Source of the DNA: Nemertoderma westbladi
Taxonomy: Eukaryota; Xenacoelomorpha; Nemertodermatida; Nemertodermatidae
Direction: 5' to 3'
Length of the DNA stretch: 22,805 bases
NCBI GenBank assembly: GCA_032718475.1
Contig: JAUCBJ010004641.1
Span: 1 to 22,805 of the forward strand
Position numbers and translations under genes: made by a program. The first letter of the stretch is position 1. Each line of letters starts with the position of its first letter. The notes under the pieces were generated by a model. That model did not search any database and was not told the DNA's origin. It worked only from the letters and a program-made list of their open reading frames with translations. This document shows positions 1 through 8,705 of this stretch, in pieces.

Positions 1-1315
1 CAAAGCGGAGGCGATTTTGTTCTAGTGTCAAGCTTGGGGGAACCAATGAGACACCTCCAATGGTATATAGTGTCTGGTTGGAGATGTGTGCATTGTACTT
101 GACACAATGAATCCGGCGTAGCATTCTTGTGAATGTGCCATCCAGAGATTTGGTGTCCTCAGCAATTAGAGCCCAGCATGGACTCCCATAGAGGAGTACT
201 GGAACTACTGCTGCTCTAAATAATCGGTCTTTAAGTTTCCGATTAATTCTCGGTGACTTCCAAATCCTGGAAAGCCTATTAAAGGCTGCCCATGCCTTTC
301 CCTTACGTATTCGAAGGTCCTCACCTGACTTCCAGATCCATGATCCCAGGTAACAGAAGTCGTCCACATGCTCAAGCATACCATCCTTTGAGCTTATGCT
401 CATCCGATCAGAGACTTGCTGAGGACTTTCAAAGTTAACTGTCAAAATTTTAGTCTTTCTGGAGTTAATAAAAAGACCAACACTAGAAGCAGCATGTTCT
501 AATGAGCTGAGGAGCCGTTGGGCTCCCTCTAATGATTCTGAGAGTACTCCTAAGCCATCAGCAAAGTCTAGATCAGTTAGGTACTTGGCAGGATTTCCTC
601 GACTTCTGGAGCCAGTAGGTGGAGTTATCATCACCCCATCATCATTATGATGATCTAAGGACATGCGTAGAACATAGTCAACCACAATTATGAACAAGAA
701 TGGTGCAAGTGTGTCTCCCTGGAGGACGCCCCATAACACTTCAAATGGTTCTGTGTCACCATCAACAGTAGACACAAATGTTGTCGAACCATCGTATACT
801 GATCTGATTGCTGCAATAATTTCATCAGGAATCCCATATAATGAAAGTATGCTGAACATACGTGAGCGAGAGACTGAATCAAAGGCCTTGAAGAAGTCAA
901 CAAAGATAACAGCCAGATGCCTGTCTTTCTTTTTTGATAACTCTTCAATTATCCTTCTAAGTGCCAAAATGGGCTCCATGGTCCCACGACCTTTACGGAA
1001 CCCATTCTGATTTCCACGGAGCAGTCTCTCAATGGGATCCCTGATGCGATTTAATGGAATTCTATTGTATAGCTTTGCAGCAATAGAGATCAATGATATT
1101 CGCCGAAAAGAACCATAGAGTGTTAGGTTGCCCTTCTTGGGAACTGGCACCAACTTATTTGTTTTCATTTCTTGTGGGACTCTTGTTGTTCGGAACATGT
1201 CTACTATGATGGGATAGATGAGCTTTAAACACTCAGGTATTTTAAAGACCTCAGGGGGAACACCATCTACTCCACTGGCACGATTGGTCTTAATGCTCTT
1301 TGCAGCAGCCTTCAC
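1..1315 (-). pseudogene. LINE reverse transcriptase domain, partial, FADG active site
   Basis: One reading frame stays open from 1315 down to the window edge, about 438 codons without a stop. It contains the fingers motif SGVDG, the NGFRKGRGT block, the first catalytic Asp in VDFFKAFD, and the QGDTLAP block. The catalytic box reads FADG instead of FADD: codon 554-556 is GGC (Gly) where the other copy has GAC (Asp). Loss of that metal-binding Asp should inactivate polymerisation. The C-terminal part reads through Trp (TGG, minus strand of 260-262) where copy 2 has a stop. A 1-bp deletion near 1316 separates this frame from the upstream coding part. The frame leaves the window before its end. 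Confidence 0.85.
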
Positions 1316-1911
1316 TCTGCAAAGGAGATATCACCAATGGGAATATCTGGGAGTACAGACTCAGACACTTTTACTTCTATAAAGTTATCAGGCAATACCC
1401 TGTCATTATTGAGGAGCTTTTCAAAGTGGGCCTTCCAACCATTGAGGCCGGCTGGTGATTCAGCCTTAACCTTGGTGGTTGGTTGGCTTTTTCGACCAGT
1501 AAGCAAGTTGATCGATCTCCATGCCTGGGATGATTGCCTGCTGTCGTCAGCATCATTGATGGCATCAACCTGTTGGTTTATTAGCTCCTGTAGATTAACT
1601 GAGTACTGCCTGTTCAGTGACCTAGATGCAGCCTTAACTGCATTCTTGGCCGTTGTAGTCTGTTTGAGTCGGGACTCTTTCTGCGCCTTGCAGAGGTCAT
1701 TTCGGCACTTCTGAATTTTGTTGTCAGTCCAGGGCGGCCGTTTCCTGTTTCGAGGGTATACAGGAACTGTTTCTGCAGCTGCTAACTTAACTGCCTCTGT
1801 TAAGGCAGTATAGCCCTCACAGTGATCTGCCGCCTCAGAGGCAAGAACCTCATACCTGTTGCTCAGCTGTAGTGTGAAGCTGGATCTCACACTTGGCTGT
1901 TGCAACAGAGA
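1312..1911 (-). pseudogene. LINE region upstream of RT, frameshifted
   Basis: This frame encodes about 197 residues of the basic linker that precedes RT in LINEs, including PVYPRNRKRPPWTDNKIQ and a Lys/Arg-rich helical stretch. It aligns with residues after about 25 of the frame in the other copy. It ends at a TGA (1312-1314) created by a single-base deletion; without it the frame would run into the RT domain. There is no convincing start codon: the frame is entered from further upstream, where stops occur, so the element is broken on that side as well. Confidence 0.75.
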
Positions 1912-1985
1912 GGACCAGTCATGGCCGTGGCAAGGCAGATTTCATTGTTCTGCTAGCACGCAGACTAAGTCTTACCTTGGCCACA

Positions 1986-2347
1986 GTTTTCAGTGTAGGT
2001 TGGTATGTTTTGGGCCGATAATGTGAAAAAATTTTGGCCCGAAATAAAGTACATTTTATTTTGTAGTTTATATTACTTAGTTTAATTTTTAATTATGTTT
2101 AATTAGTTTAATTTCTGATCAAAATTTGAAAATTCTGTCTACAAGTTTTATTGGTCAATATGTCAACACCATTCACTGAAAATTTCAAATGAATTGATTG
2201 AAAAATGACAGAGTAGATAGGTTTAGAAAAATGCTACCATTTTTTTCTGAAAAATCTGAATAAAATTGGCGGGAAATTCAAATTTATATTTTTGCCATGA
2301 AAAATATCTTAAGAACTTATTAATACCTATATGCATAAGGTAAAAAG

Positions 2348-2378
<31 letters not shown>

Positions 2379-2430
2379 AATACAATAATAATAATACAAA
2401 CAATAATTGTTCTTCGTCACATTGCCATAG
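1986..2430. other. AT-rich non-coding stretch, probably host-gene intron
   Basis: About 445 bases with no supportable gene. It holds many A/T runs, two short near-copies of a TTTTGGSCCG motif near 2008-2042, and a long C homopolymer near its end. It finishes with CATAG immediately before the first recognisable spectrin-type exon, so it is most simply the 3' part of an intron. Confidence 0.5.
2348..2375. repeat. Poly-C tract, 28 bases
   Basis: An uninterrupted run of 28 C bases, 55 bases upstream of the exon starting at 2431. The true length is uncertain because such runs are prone to slippage and sequencing error. Confidence 0.9.
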
Positions 2431-2600
2431 GCCGGTGGTTGACGTTGCGTGAAGATGTTGTCAATAAGAGACGTACAATGCTGCTTGTGGTGCCTTTGTG
2501 GTACCAATTCTGTTCCGAAAGCGACACTCTATATAAATGGATGAAGGAAATGGACTCACAACTGGGTGATGATCTAGAAGGAAACCTTGAAATTTCGGAC
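2431..2600 (+). CDS. Exon 1 (in window): spectrin-repeat segment
   Basis: The exon lies between acceptor CATAG and donor GAC|GTGAGT. The first two bases complete a codon from an upstream exon and the exon ends in phase 0. The 56 full codons begin RWLTLREDVVNKR and include LWYQFCSESDTLYKWMKEMD. The W/F spacing and the L-x-x-W-M-x-E-x-D pattern are typical of spectrin-repeat helices. No in-frame stop is present. The same frame stays open upstream through the poly-C tract, but that part is intronic by position. It joins exon 2 directly in phase 0 and gives a continuous helical repeat. Confidence 0.72.
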
Positions 2601-3254
2601 GTGAGTAAAAAATAGTTTATTTATATCATAAAGATATTACTTTATTTCATTTTATTTTGATGAATATATTTTTAAAGCAGCACTCTGATAATTGATTTTT
2701 GTTGTATACCCCGGCGGTACTCGTTATAAATTCAAAATTCCGAGTATTAATTGAATGCACCCGGTGGCTGGTGTGCGCTGCTGGTGGGCCCGTGTTTCAG
2801 TTGCCCAGGTTCCATGGGCAGCTATTAGATTGATCAATTGGGCCGCTAATTGATGGCCCCCCGTGACGACCCCACTTGGGACGGGTTTCCTCCACTGGCG
2901 GTTAAACTTTCCCTAATCGACTGTTGATATAGGGAGGTCGTTGATCGCGTTGCTTCCTTAGTATTTAATCAATCTACCGTCCACCCCCCTCAGGTAGTAT
3001 AATACTTGATTCTTTATAACCGTTTTGTTACTGTAAAGGTTCACTTCATTATTCTTGCTGATCATCTTTCTTTAAACCTTCGATTTATTTTATATTATTA
3101 TGAATTAATTATATTACTAATTAATTAATTGTTTACGATTTTTTAATTGAGGGTAATGTATTGTGGAATGTTTTTTATTACCACTTTAAACAATTATCTC
3201 GCAAAGATAAACTTTTAGTACTTTTTCCTTAATTACTTTCCTCAACTATCAACA
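2601..3254 (+). promoter_or_regulatory. Intron start and likely 5' flank of the nested 445-residue gene
   Basis: No coding region is seen. The first 100 bases are AT-rich intron. From about 2709 the composition turns GC-richer (CCCGGCGG, CCCGTG, GGCCCCCC), unlike the surrounding intron, and then AT-rich again. A small inverted repeat lies at 2833-2839/2848-2854. A TATA-like TTTATAACC occurs near 3013-3021. The segment ends with CAACAATGG, a good start-codon context, at 3255. A promoter role is inferred from position and composition only. Confidence 0.3.
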
Positions 3255-4592
3255 ATGGAGTATTCTAACCAACCATTTTCCACGGACTATATCTACGATC
3301 TTATCTATGATCTCATCTGCAGATTCATTAACTATATCGACTTCTTTGTCTTCTACACCGGAATGATTACCATATCCATAGTTTCTATAATTATATCTCG
3401 TTTGTGGGAGAGAATGAAACTTAAACTCTCATATTTCTCGACTGACTTGGGGTTATTTATCCTTCTCCTAGCGACAGTTTGTTACTATCGCGACAAAGAT
3501 TGGCGCAAACACTTCTCATTGGAAACATATACTAACATTGGTTACCAAGTTTTAGACGTAATGGATTTTAAGTTGTTCCATATTATATCAATATATTTGT
3601 CTTTATCATCATTGACGGTAGCTTTCTTTATATCAAGACTCCATAAAGTGAAGAGTATTGTAGAATTCATTGTAAACATCATTGTCCTCATCGGATCTCT
3701 GATTCTATTATTCAACTTAGCGAAATTAGCTCACAATTTTCGCTTCCGTATGCTGTGGAGTATTAAGTTTTACACTGACATTGTTGAAGTCATGGATTTC
3801 AAGATGTTCCATCTTACAATCCTGTATTTGTCTGCATCCACCATAATCGTCGCGATATTTATAGCACGTCTTCGTACCATAAAGAGTTTGGTTGATTTAT
3901 TCGTGTGCGTCATTTACAGTGTCGGTCAACTTTCTTTTGTTTTCCATCTCGCTAAGTTCGCGCGAAATGTTAACTTCCAACTGCTGTGGAGTGTTGAAAT
4001 ATTAGATGTTGTCGTTGAGTTAATGGATTTTAAGATGTTCCATATTATAATTATTTATTTATCTGCATCAACTGTTGCAATTGGTTTGTTTATTTCCCGA
4101 CTTCGATCCACTGAGAGCGCTTTTGAGGGTCTCGTTAACACAATATTTGTCGTTGGTTCGCTTCTCTTTATATACAACGCCGCTAAATTCGCCCACAAAC
4201 TGGATCTTACGTTGGTCTGGAATATCTGTACATTGGGAGGAAATAGATACGGAGTAACCGTTTCTTTGGTTCTGTTCCTTTTTCTTATTACCATGAAGTA
4301 TGTGGGATCCGTTTGCAAGGTTGTACTCGTCGCTCTGATAAGCATTCCCGTTTCCATCGGTTACAGTAACGGTACGCCCTGGACTATTGCCTCTGACACA
4401 GATGAAGATGACGGTTATTATTACCGGGTAGACGAACATAAAGATTTCATCGATGTGGTTTATGATGCCGCAACTGGTTTTGTTAATCATTTTACCTTTA
4501 GAGTTTTTTACGCTGTTAGTTTCGGATCATCTGCCGTGGCTATTATATCTGCCGCAGTAATTGGAAAGGTTTGTAGAGTTGTAGTAAAATGA
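3255..4592 (+). CDS. Unknown polytopic membrane protein made of 77-residue repeats
   Basis: A 445-residue single-exon frame inside intron A. I do not recognise the family. About 11 hydrophobic segments can be placed, near residues 30-48, 62-78, 105-127, 133-156, 182-204, 210-233, 259-281, 289-312, 334-350, 354-372 and 412-440. The motif MDFK(L/M)FH begins at residues 103, 180 and 257, exactly 77 apart. Each is followed by a helix, a basic ISRL/IARL turn, a second helix, a (K/N)xAKxAH/R motif and LxWS/N. Degenerate units start near residues 28 and 334, and a half unit at 413. An acidic loop (TDEDD, residues 382-386) interrupts unit five. The start at 3255 has a good Kozak context and no nearby rival. 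The lack of stops over 1.3 kb and the protein-level repeat conservation suggest a real gene or recent loss. Function is unknown; channel, transporter or membrane-scaffold roles are only possibilities. Confidence 0.72.
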   Translation: MEYSNQPFSTDYIYDLIYDLICRFINYIDFFVFYTGMITISIVSIIISRLWERMKLKLSYFSTDLGLFILLLATVCYYRDKDWRKHFSLETYTNIGYQVLDVMDFKLFHIISIYLSLSSLTVAFFISRLHKVKSIVEFIVNIIVLIGSLILLFNLAKLAHNFRFRMLWSIKFYTDIVEVMDFKMFHLTILYLSASTIIVAIFIARLRTIKSLVDLFVCVIYSVGQLSFVFHLAKFARNVNFQLLWSVEILDVVVELMDFKMFHIIIIYLSASTVAIGLFISRLRSTESAFEGLVNTIFVVGSLLFIYNAAKFAHKLDLTLVWNICTLGGNRYGVTVSLVLFLFLITMKYVGSVCKVVLVALISIPVSIGYSNGTPWTIASDTDEDDGYYYRVDEHKDFIDVVYDAATGFVNHFTFRVFYAVSFGSSAVAIISAAVIGKVCRVVVK

Positions 4593-4596
4593 TAAA

Positions 4597-4607
4597 CTAT
4601 TAATTGG
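4597..4607. repeat. Left 11-bp direct repeat (candidate target-site duplication)
   Basis: CTATTAATTGG lies five bases after the membrane-protein stop codon. The identical 11 bases occur at 8373-8383. Between them the sequence begins and ends with mutually inverted termini, as expected for a target-site duplication. Confidence 0.6.
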
Positions 4608-5703
4608 GTAGGTGTAAAACGCGGATCCGGATCCGGATCCGGATTCAGGATCCGGATACGGATCAGGACCCGGATTTGCGAGTGTAAAAGGCGGATCCGG
4701 ATTTACATACAATCCGTAACTGAGTGTAATATGCGGATTCTGAAATACGCAATCCGGAATGGAGTGTAAAACGCGGATTTTCGTTAATTACCAAGTTTTG
4801 TTGGATCCGGAAAGGAGTGTAAAACACGCATTTTCGTTAATTACCAAGTTTTGTTGGATCCGGAATGGAGTGTAAAACACGGATTTTCGTTAATTACCAA
4901 GTTTTGTTGGATCCGGAAAGGAGTGTAAAACACGGATTTTCGTTAATTATCAAGTTTTGTTGGATCCGGAATGGAGTGTAAAACACGGATTTTCGTTAAT
5001 TATCAAGTTTTGTTGGATCCGGAATGGAGTGTAAAACACGGATTTTCGTTAATTACCAAATTCTGTTGGATCCGGAATGGAGTGTAAAACGCGGATTTTC
5101 GTTAATTACCAAGTTTTGTTGGATCCGGAAAGGAGTGTAAAACACGGATTTTCGTTAATTACCAAGTTTTGTTGGATCCGGAATGGAGTGTAAAACACGG
5201 ATTTTCGTTAATTACCAAGTTTTGTTGGATCCGGAAAGGAGTGTAAAACACGGATTTTCGTTAATTACCAAGTTTTGTTGGATCCGGAATGGAGTGTAAA
5301 ACACGGATTTTCGTTAAATACCAAGTTTTGTTGGATCCGGAATGGAGTGTAAAACACGGATTTACGTTAATTATAAGTTTTATTGGATCCGGAATGGAGT
5401 GTAAAACACGGATTTACGTTAATTATCGAGTTTTATTGGATCCGGAATGGAGTGTAAAACACGGATTTACGTTAATTACCAAGGTTTATTGGATCCGGAA
5501 TGGAGTGTAAAACACGGATTTACGTTAATTACCAAGTTTTAATGGATCCGGGAAGGGGTGTAAAACGCGGATTCAATTTATTTACCAAGTGTTACTAGAT
5601 CCGGGAAGGGGTGTAAAACGCAGATTGATTCAGGTTAATTACAAAGTGTTACTGGATCCGGGAAGGGGTGTAAAATGCGGATTTACGTTAATTACTGAGT
5701 TTG
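4608..5703 (+). repeat. Left arm: 53-bp tandem array
   Basis: Roughly 19 head-to-tail units of 53 bp, each with GGATCCGGAATGG, GTGTAAAACACGGATT and GTTAATTACCAAG blocks; GGATCC recurs every 53 bases (for example 4803 and 4856). The outer 130 bases are a degenerate GGATCC run. The outer units read TTTTCGTTAATT and the inner ones, from about 5340, read TTTACGTTAATT like the right arm. The last units change to GGGAAGGGGTGTAAAA. Open frames through this array are repeat artefacts. Confidence 0.93.
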
Positions 5704-5795
5704 TTAATGAGGGACACAACTATTAATGAGGGACACACATTAATGAGGGACACAAACATTAATGGGGGACACAAACATTAATGGGGGACACCTTA
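5704..5795 (+). repeat. Short tandem repeat, 15-20 bp, GGGACACA type
   Basis: Five variable units of the form TTAATGRGGGACACAA at the inner edge of the left arm. Degraded copies of the GGGGACACCTTAATAG type continue to about 5880. Confidence 0.8.
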
Positions 5796-5879
5796 ATAGT
5801 TAATAGACACCTTAATAATTTGTCTATGTCTAGGGGCCACACATAAGCTTAATCCGGCTCTGGGGGACACCTTAATAGG

Positions 5880-6219
5880 GGTCAATGCTTCCCAATGAAT
5901 TATTAATTAGGGCGATGGTGATGTTTGGCCGTCAGACATTATTAGATATTGATTAGCTGAAAAACTACTACCGTGGGAACGTGACCTCTCTGGTAGAGCG
6001 GCTCTGTAGACAATTGTATGGTAGGATTACTGTCCTGTTCCCTGATTGGCTTATCCATCCCAACCTCCCTTACAAACAAGAATCAATGTTCTGCCTAGCT
6101 GGCGGTAGTTTGTACTGCATCATAGCGTACTCTATTTAAGGCCTTGCAAGCGTGCTGCCTTCCTAATTTATGGAGGCTGAACTGTTCAGTATAATTTCTT
6201 ATTTAATTTCTTATTAAAC
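5880..6219 (+). promoter_or_regulatory. Possible promoter of the 60-residue loop gene
   Basis: Single-copy sequence between the arms. It contains an inverted CCAAT box (GATTGG, 6043-6048) and a TATA-like CTATTTAAGG near 6131-6140, about 85 bases before the ATG at 6220. Element order and spacing fit a small RNA polymerase II promoter, but nothing here proves activity. Confidence 0.35.
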
Positions 6220-6402
6220 ATGGATGAAAGTGATGACTTTGTAAAGGTTCCATTTACGGGATTCGTTATTCCGAGTCCAACCAATGATACAGCCATTGTT
6301 GAGCTGCTTGAACTTACTACGCAAACATCGTGCACCCCGAGTCCGGAGAAGAAAAAAACCAGGAAAGTCAGCAAGCCAAGAAAAGTTACTAAAGAACAAT
6401 AA
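6220..6402 (+). CDS. Small protein of unknown function, 60 residues, in the foldback loop
   Basis: The frame starts at ACATGG and ends with TAA. The N-terminus is acidic (MDESDD), followed by a hydrophobic and Pro-containing middle with PSP, TP and SP motifs at residues 18-20 and 39-42. The C-terminal third is strongly basic, with KKKTRK at 44-49 and SKPRK at 51-55, resembling a bipartite nuclear localisation or DNA-binding tail. There is no membrane segment or signal peptide. A TATA-like box lies upstream and AATAAA overlaps the stop, so the unit is compact. It may be a small nuclear protein of the element or a chance frame; the polarity of charge and flanking signals favour the former. No homologue is recognised. 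Confidence 0.45.
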   Translation: MDESDDFVKVPFTGFVIPSPTNDTAIVELLELTTQTSCTPSPEKKKTRKVSKPRKVTKEQ

Positions 6403-6403
6403 A
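6398..6403 (+). terminator. Polyadenylation signal AATAAA overlapping the stop codon
   Basis: AATAAA spans the TAA stop (6400-6402) of the 60-residue frame. Further AATAAA copies follow in the right arm. Confidence 0.45.
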
Positions 6404-6473
6404 CATTGTACTAATTAATAATTGTAACTAGATGAGGGTCTGGGTCTTTATTGCATATGCGTTTTACAAATTG

Positions 6474-8372
6474 TTCATTAAAACTTACTAATTAACTTGA
6501 ATCCGCGTTTTACACCCCTTCCCGGATCCAATAAAACTTCGTAATTAACATAAATCCGTGTTTTACACTCCGTTCCGGATCCAATACAACTTGGTAATTA
6601 ACGTAAATCCGTGTTTTACACTCCATTCCGGATCCAATAAAACTTGGTAATTAACGTAAATCCGTGTTTTACACTCCATTCCGGATCCAACAAAACTTGG
6701 TAATTAACGTAAATCCGTGTTTTACACTCCATTCCGGATCCAATAAAACTTGATAATTAACGTAAATCCGTGTTTTACACTCCATTCCGGATCCAATAAA
6801 ACTTGGTAATTAACGTATATCCGTATTTTACACTCCATTCCGGATCCAATAAACCTTGGTAATTAACGTAAATCCGTGTTTTACACTCCATTCCGGATCC
6901 AATAAAACTTGATAATTAACGTAAATCCGTGTTTTACACTCCATTCCGGATCCAATAAAACTTATAATTAACGTAAATCCGTGTTTTACACTCCATTCCG
7001 GATCCAATAAAACTTGGTAATTAACGTAAATCCGTATTTTACACTCCATTCCGGATCCAATAAAACTTGGTAATTAACGTAAATCCGTGTTTTACACTCC
7101 ATTCCGGATCCAATAAAACTTGGTAATTAACGTAAATCCGTGTTTTACACTCCATTCCGGATCCAATAAAACTTGATAATTAACGTAAATCCGTGTTTTA
7201 CACTCCATTCCGGATCCAATAAAACTTGGTAATTAACGTAAATCCGTGTTTTACACTCCATTCCGGATCCAATAAAACTTGGTAATTAACGTAAATCCGT
7301 GTTTTACACTCCATTCCGGATCCAATAAAACTTGGTAATTAACGTAAATCCGTATTTTACACTCCATTCCGGATCCAACTAAACTTGGTAATTAACGAAA
7401 ATCCGTGTTTTACACTCCATTCCGGATCCAATAAAACTTGGTAATTAACGTAAATCCGTATTTTACACTCCATTCCGGATCCAATAAAACTTGGTAATTA
7501 ACGTAAATCCGTGTTTTACACTCCATTCCGGATCCAATAAAACTTGGTAATTAACGTAAATCCGTGTTTTACACTCCATTCCGGATCCAATAAAACTTGG
7601 TAATTAACGTAAATCCGTATTTTACACTCCATTCCGGATCCAATAAAACTTGGTAATTAACGTAAATCCGTGTTTTACACTCCATTCCGGATCCAATAAA
7701 ACTTGATAATTAACGAAAATCCGTGTTTTACACTCCATTCCGGATCCAATAAAACTTGGTAATTAACGTAAATCCGTGTTTTACACTCCATTCCGGATCC
7801 AATAAAACTTGATAATTAACGTAAATCCGTGTTTTACACTCCATTCCGGATCCAATAAAACTTGGTAATTAACGTAAATCCGTATTTTACACTCCATTCC
7901 GGATCCAATAAAACTTGGTAATTAACGTAAATCCATGTTTTACACTCCATTCCGGATCCAATAAAACTTGATAATTAACGTAAATCCGTGTTTTACACTC
8001 CATTCCGGATCCAACAAAACTTGGTAATTAACTAGAATCCGCGTTTTACACCCCTTCCCGGATTTAATAAAACTTTGTAATAAACCTGAATCCGTATTTT
8101 ACACCCAATCCCGGATTCAGTAGAAAAATGAATCCGCGTTTTACACTCCGTTCAGGATTTAGCCTAAAACATGAATCCGCGCTTTACACTCCGTTCCGGA
8201 TCTGAAAAAAAGGCCAATCCGCATTTTACACTCGGTTACGGATTCGGTAAATTTAGCAGTGCACGGATCCGCAGATTACACCCTAAAAATGTAAATTCAG
8301 TCGACTTCCATAGGGACAATGTTAAATGATAGAATCCGGATCCTGATCCGGATCCGCGTTTTACTCTGACCC
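6474..8372 (-). repeat. Right arm: 53-bp tandem array, inverted
   Basis: About 33 units of the same 53-bp repeat as the left arm, in reverse orientation, so the arms can pair as a long hairpin. The inner edge carries the GGGAAGGGGTGTAAAACGCGG variant, as the inner edge of the left arm does. The core (about 6600-8030) is very uniform. The outer 350 bases are increasingly degenerate and end in a GGATCC-rich run. Most units read CCAATAAAAC on the plus strand. Confidence 0.93.
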
Positions 8373-8383
8373 CTATTAATTGG
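8373..8383. repeat. Right 11-bp direct repeat (candidate target-site duplication)
   Basis: CTATTAATTGG, identical to 4597-4607, sits immediately outside the right terminus of the foldback element. Confidence 0.6.
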
Positions 8384-8705
8384 CTATAATTACGCCGGGC
8401 TGGAGGTTGAAGAATGTCCTGTTATAGTATAAAATCCTGTAGGTTTCTTGTTTGATCTAATCTTGTTGTTCATTCTATGTTCATTCATCATATTGTATAT
8501 CAGTTCACACAAGGCTTAGTTAGTATTTTATGAACGAATAAAGCTGCATACAAAATTTCCACTGATTTTCCTCATTTAATTAAATTCAGTATAAAATTTC
8601 CATAAAACAATCAGCAATCAGCATGGGGGTAACTTTGATGATATTTCGCCAATCCTATTCATCATGCTATTAAAATGATTCACCTATAATAATGTTTTTT
8701 CCCAG
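8384..8705 (+). other. Unique intron sequence, possible 3' UTR of the nested gene
   Basis: No gene is seen. AT-rich single-copy DNA ends in a pyrimidine-containing acceptor, TTTTTTCCCAG, at 8705. If the foldback element was inserted later, this sequence would originally have followed the stop codon at 4592 and supplied its 3' untranslated region. A canonical AATAAA occurs at 8537-8542. Confidence 0.4.
8537..8542 (+). terminator. Candidate polyadenylation signal AATAAA
   Basis: AATAAA in unique sequence about 165 bases beyond the right target-site repeat. It could have served the 445-residue membrane-protein gene before the foldback insertion. There is no clear GT-rich downstream element. Confidence 0.3.

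Larger units (their letters stand above)
1..1985 (-). mobile_element. Non-LTR retrotransposon (LINE), copy 1, cut by the window edge
   Basis: Read on the minus strand, this stretch is closely similar at the nucleotide level to the LINE at 15157-17313. It covers the region upstream of the reverse transcriptase, the RT domain and the start of the C-terminal part, then runs off the window start. The 5' boundary is approximate: homology to the other copy stops near 1911, but coding-like sequence with stops continues towards about 1985. No apurinic endonuclease domain is present, so the copy is probably 5'-truncated, as is common for LINEs. Lesions relative to copy 2 are a 1-bp deletion near 1316, a 3-bp in-frame deletion near 1449 and a changed catalytic residue. 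The clade is not certain; the RT and C-terminal layout looks RTE- or CR1-like. Confidence 0.88.
4608..8372. mobile_element. Foldback-type element with satellite arms and a coding loop
   Basis: About 3.77 kb bounded by 11-bp direct repeats. The left end reads GTAGGTGTAAAACGCGGATC. The right end, reverse-complemented, reads GGTCAGAGTAAAACGCGG followed by the same GATCC-rich run. Long inverted arms (about 1.1 and 1.9 kb) consist of a 53-bp tandem unit in opposite orientations around a loop of about 770 bp carrying a 60-residue frame. This layout matches foldback (FB/Galileo-like) DNA transposons, whose long terminal inverted repeats are tandem arrays. No transposase is present, so the element would be non-autonomous. 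The class assignment is inference from structure; an amplified inverted satellite pair is the alternative. Confidence 0.6.

Noticed and set aside
690-1714. Plus-strand frames antisense to LINE copy 1
   Set aside because: Shadows of the minus-strand RT; the equivalents at 15342-15842 and 16050-16370 appear opposite copy 2.
2331-2615. A 94-codon gene running through the poly-C tract
   Set aside because: The Pro run is just poly-C translated. The credible part starts after CATAG at 2431 and ends at GTGAGT, so it is an exon.
4055-4490. Minus-strand frames of 100 and 140 codons opposite the membrane-protein gene
   Set aside because: No repeat structure or start context; the plus-strand frame explains the region, including its 77-residue period.
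5289-7049. Frames of 73 codons with MECKTRIYVNY repeats in both arms
   Set aside because: Both come from the 53-bp array and are broken by single-unit variants.
3255-8372. An endogenous viral origin for the membrane protein and the 60-residue gene
   Set aside because: No capsid, polymerase, helicase or integrase is visible, and compact genes with a TATA box are not enough to claim it.
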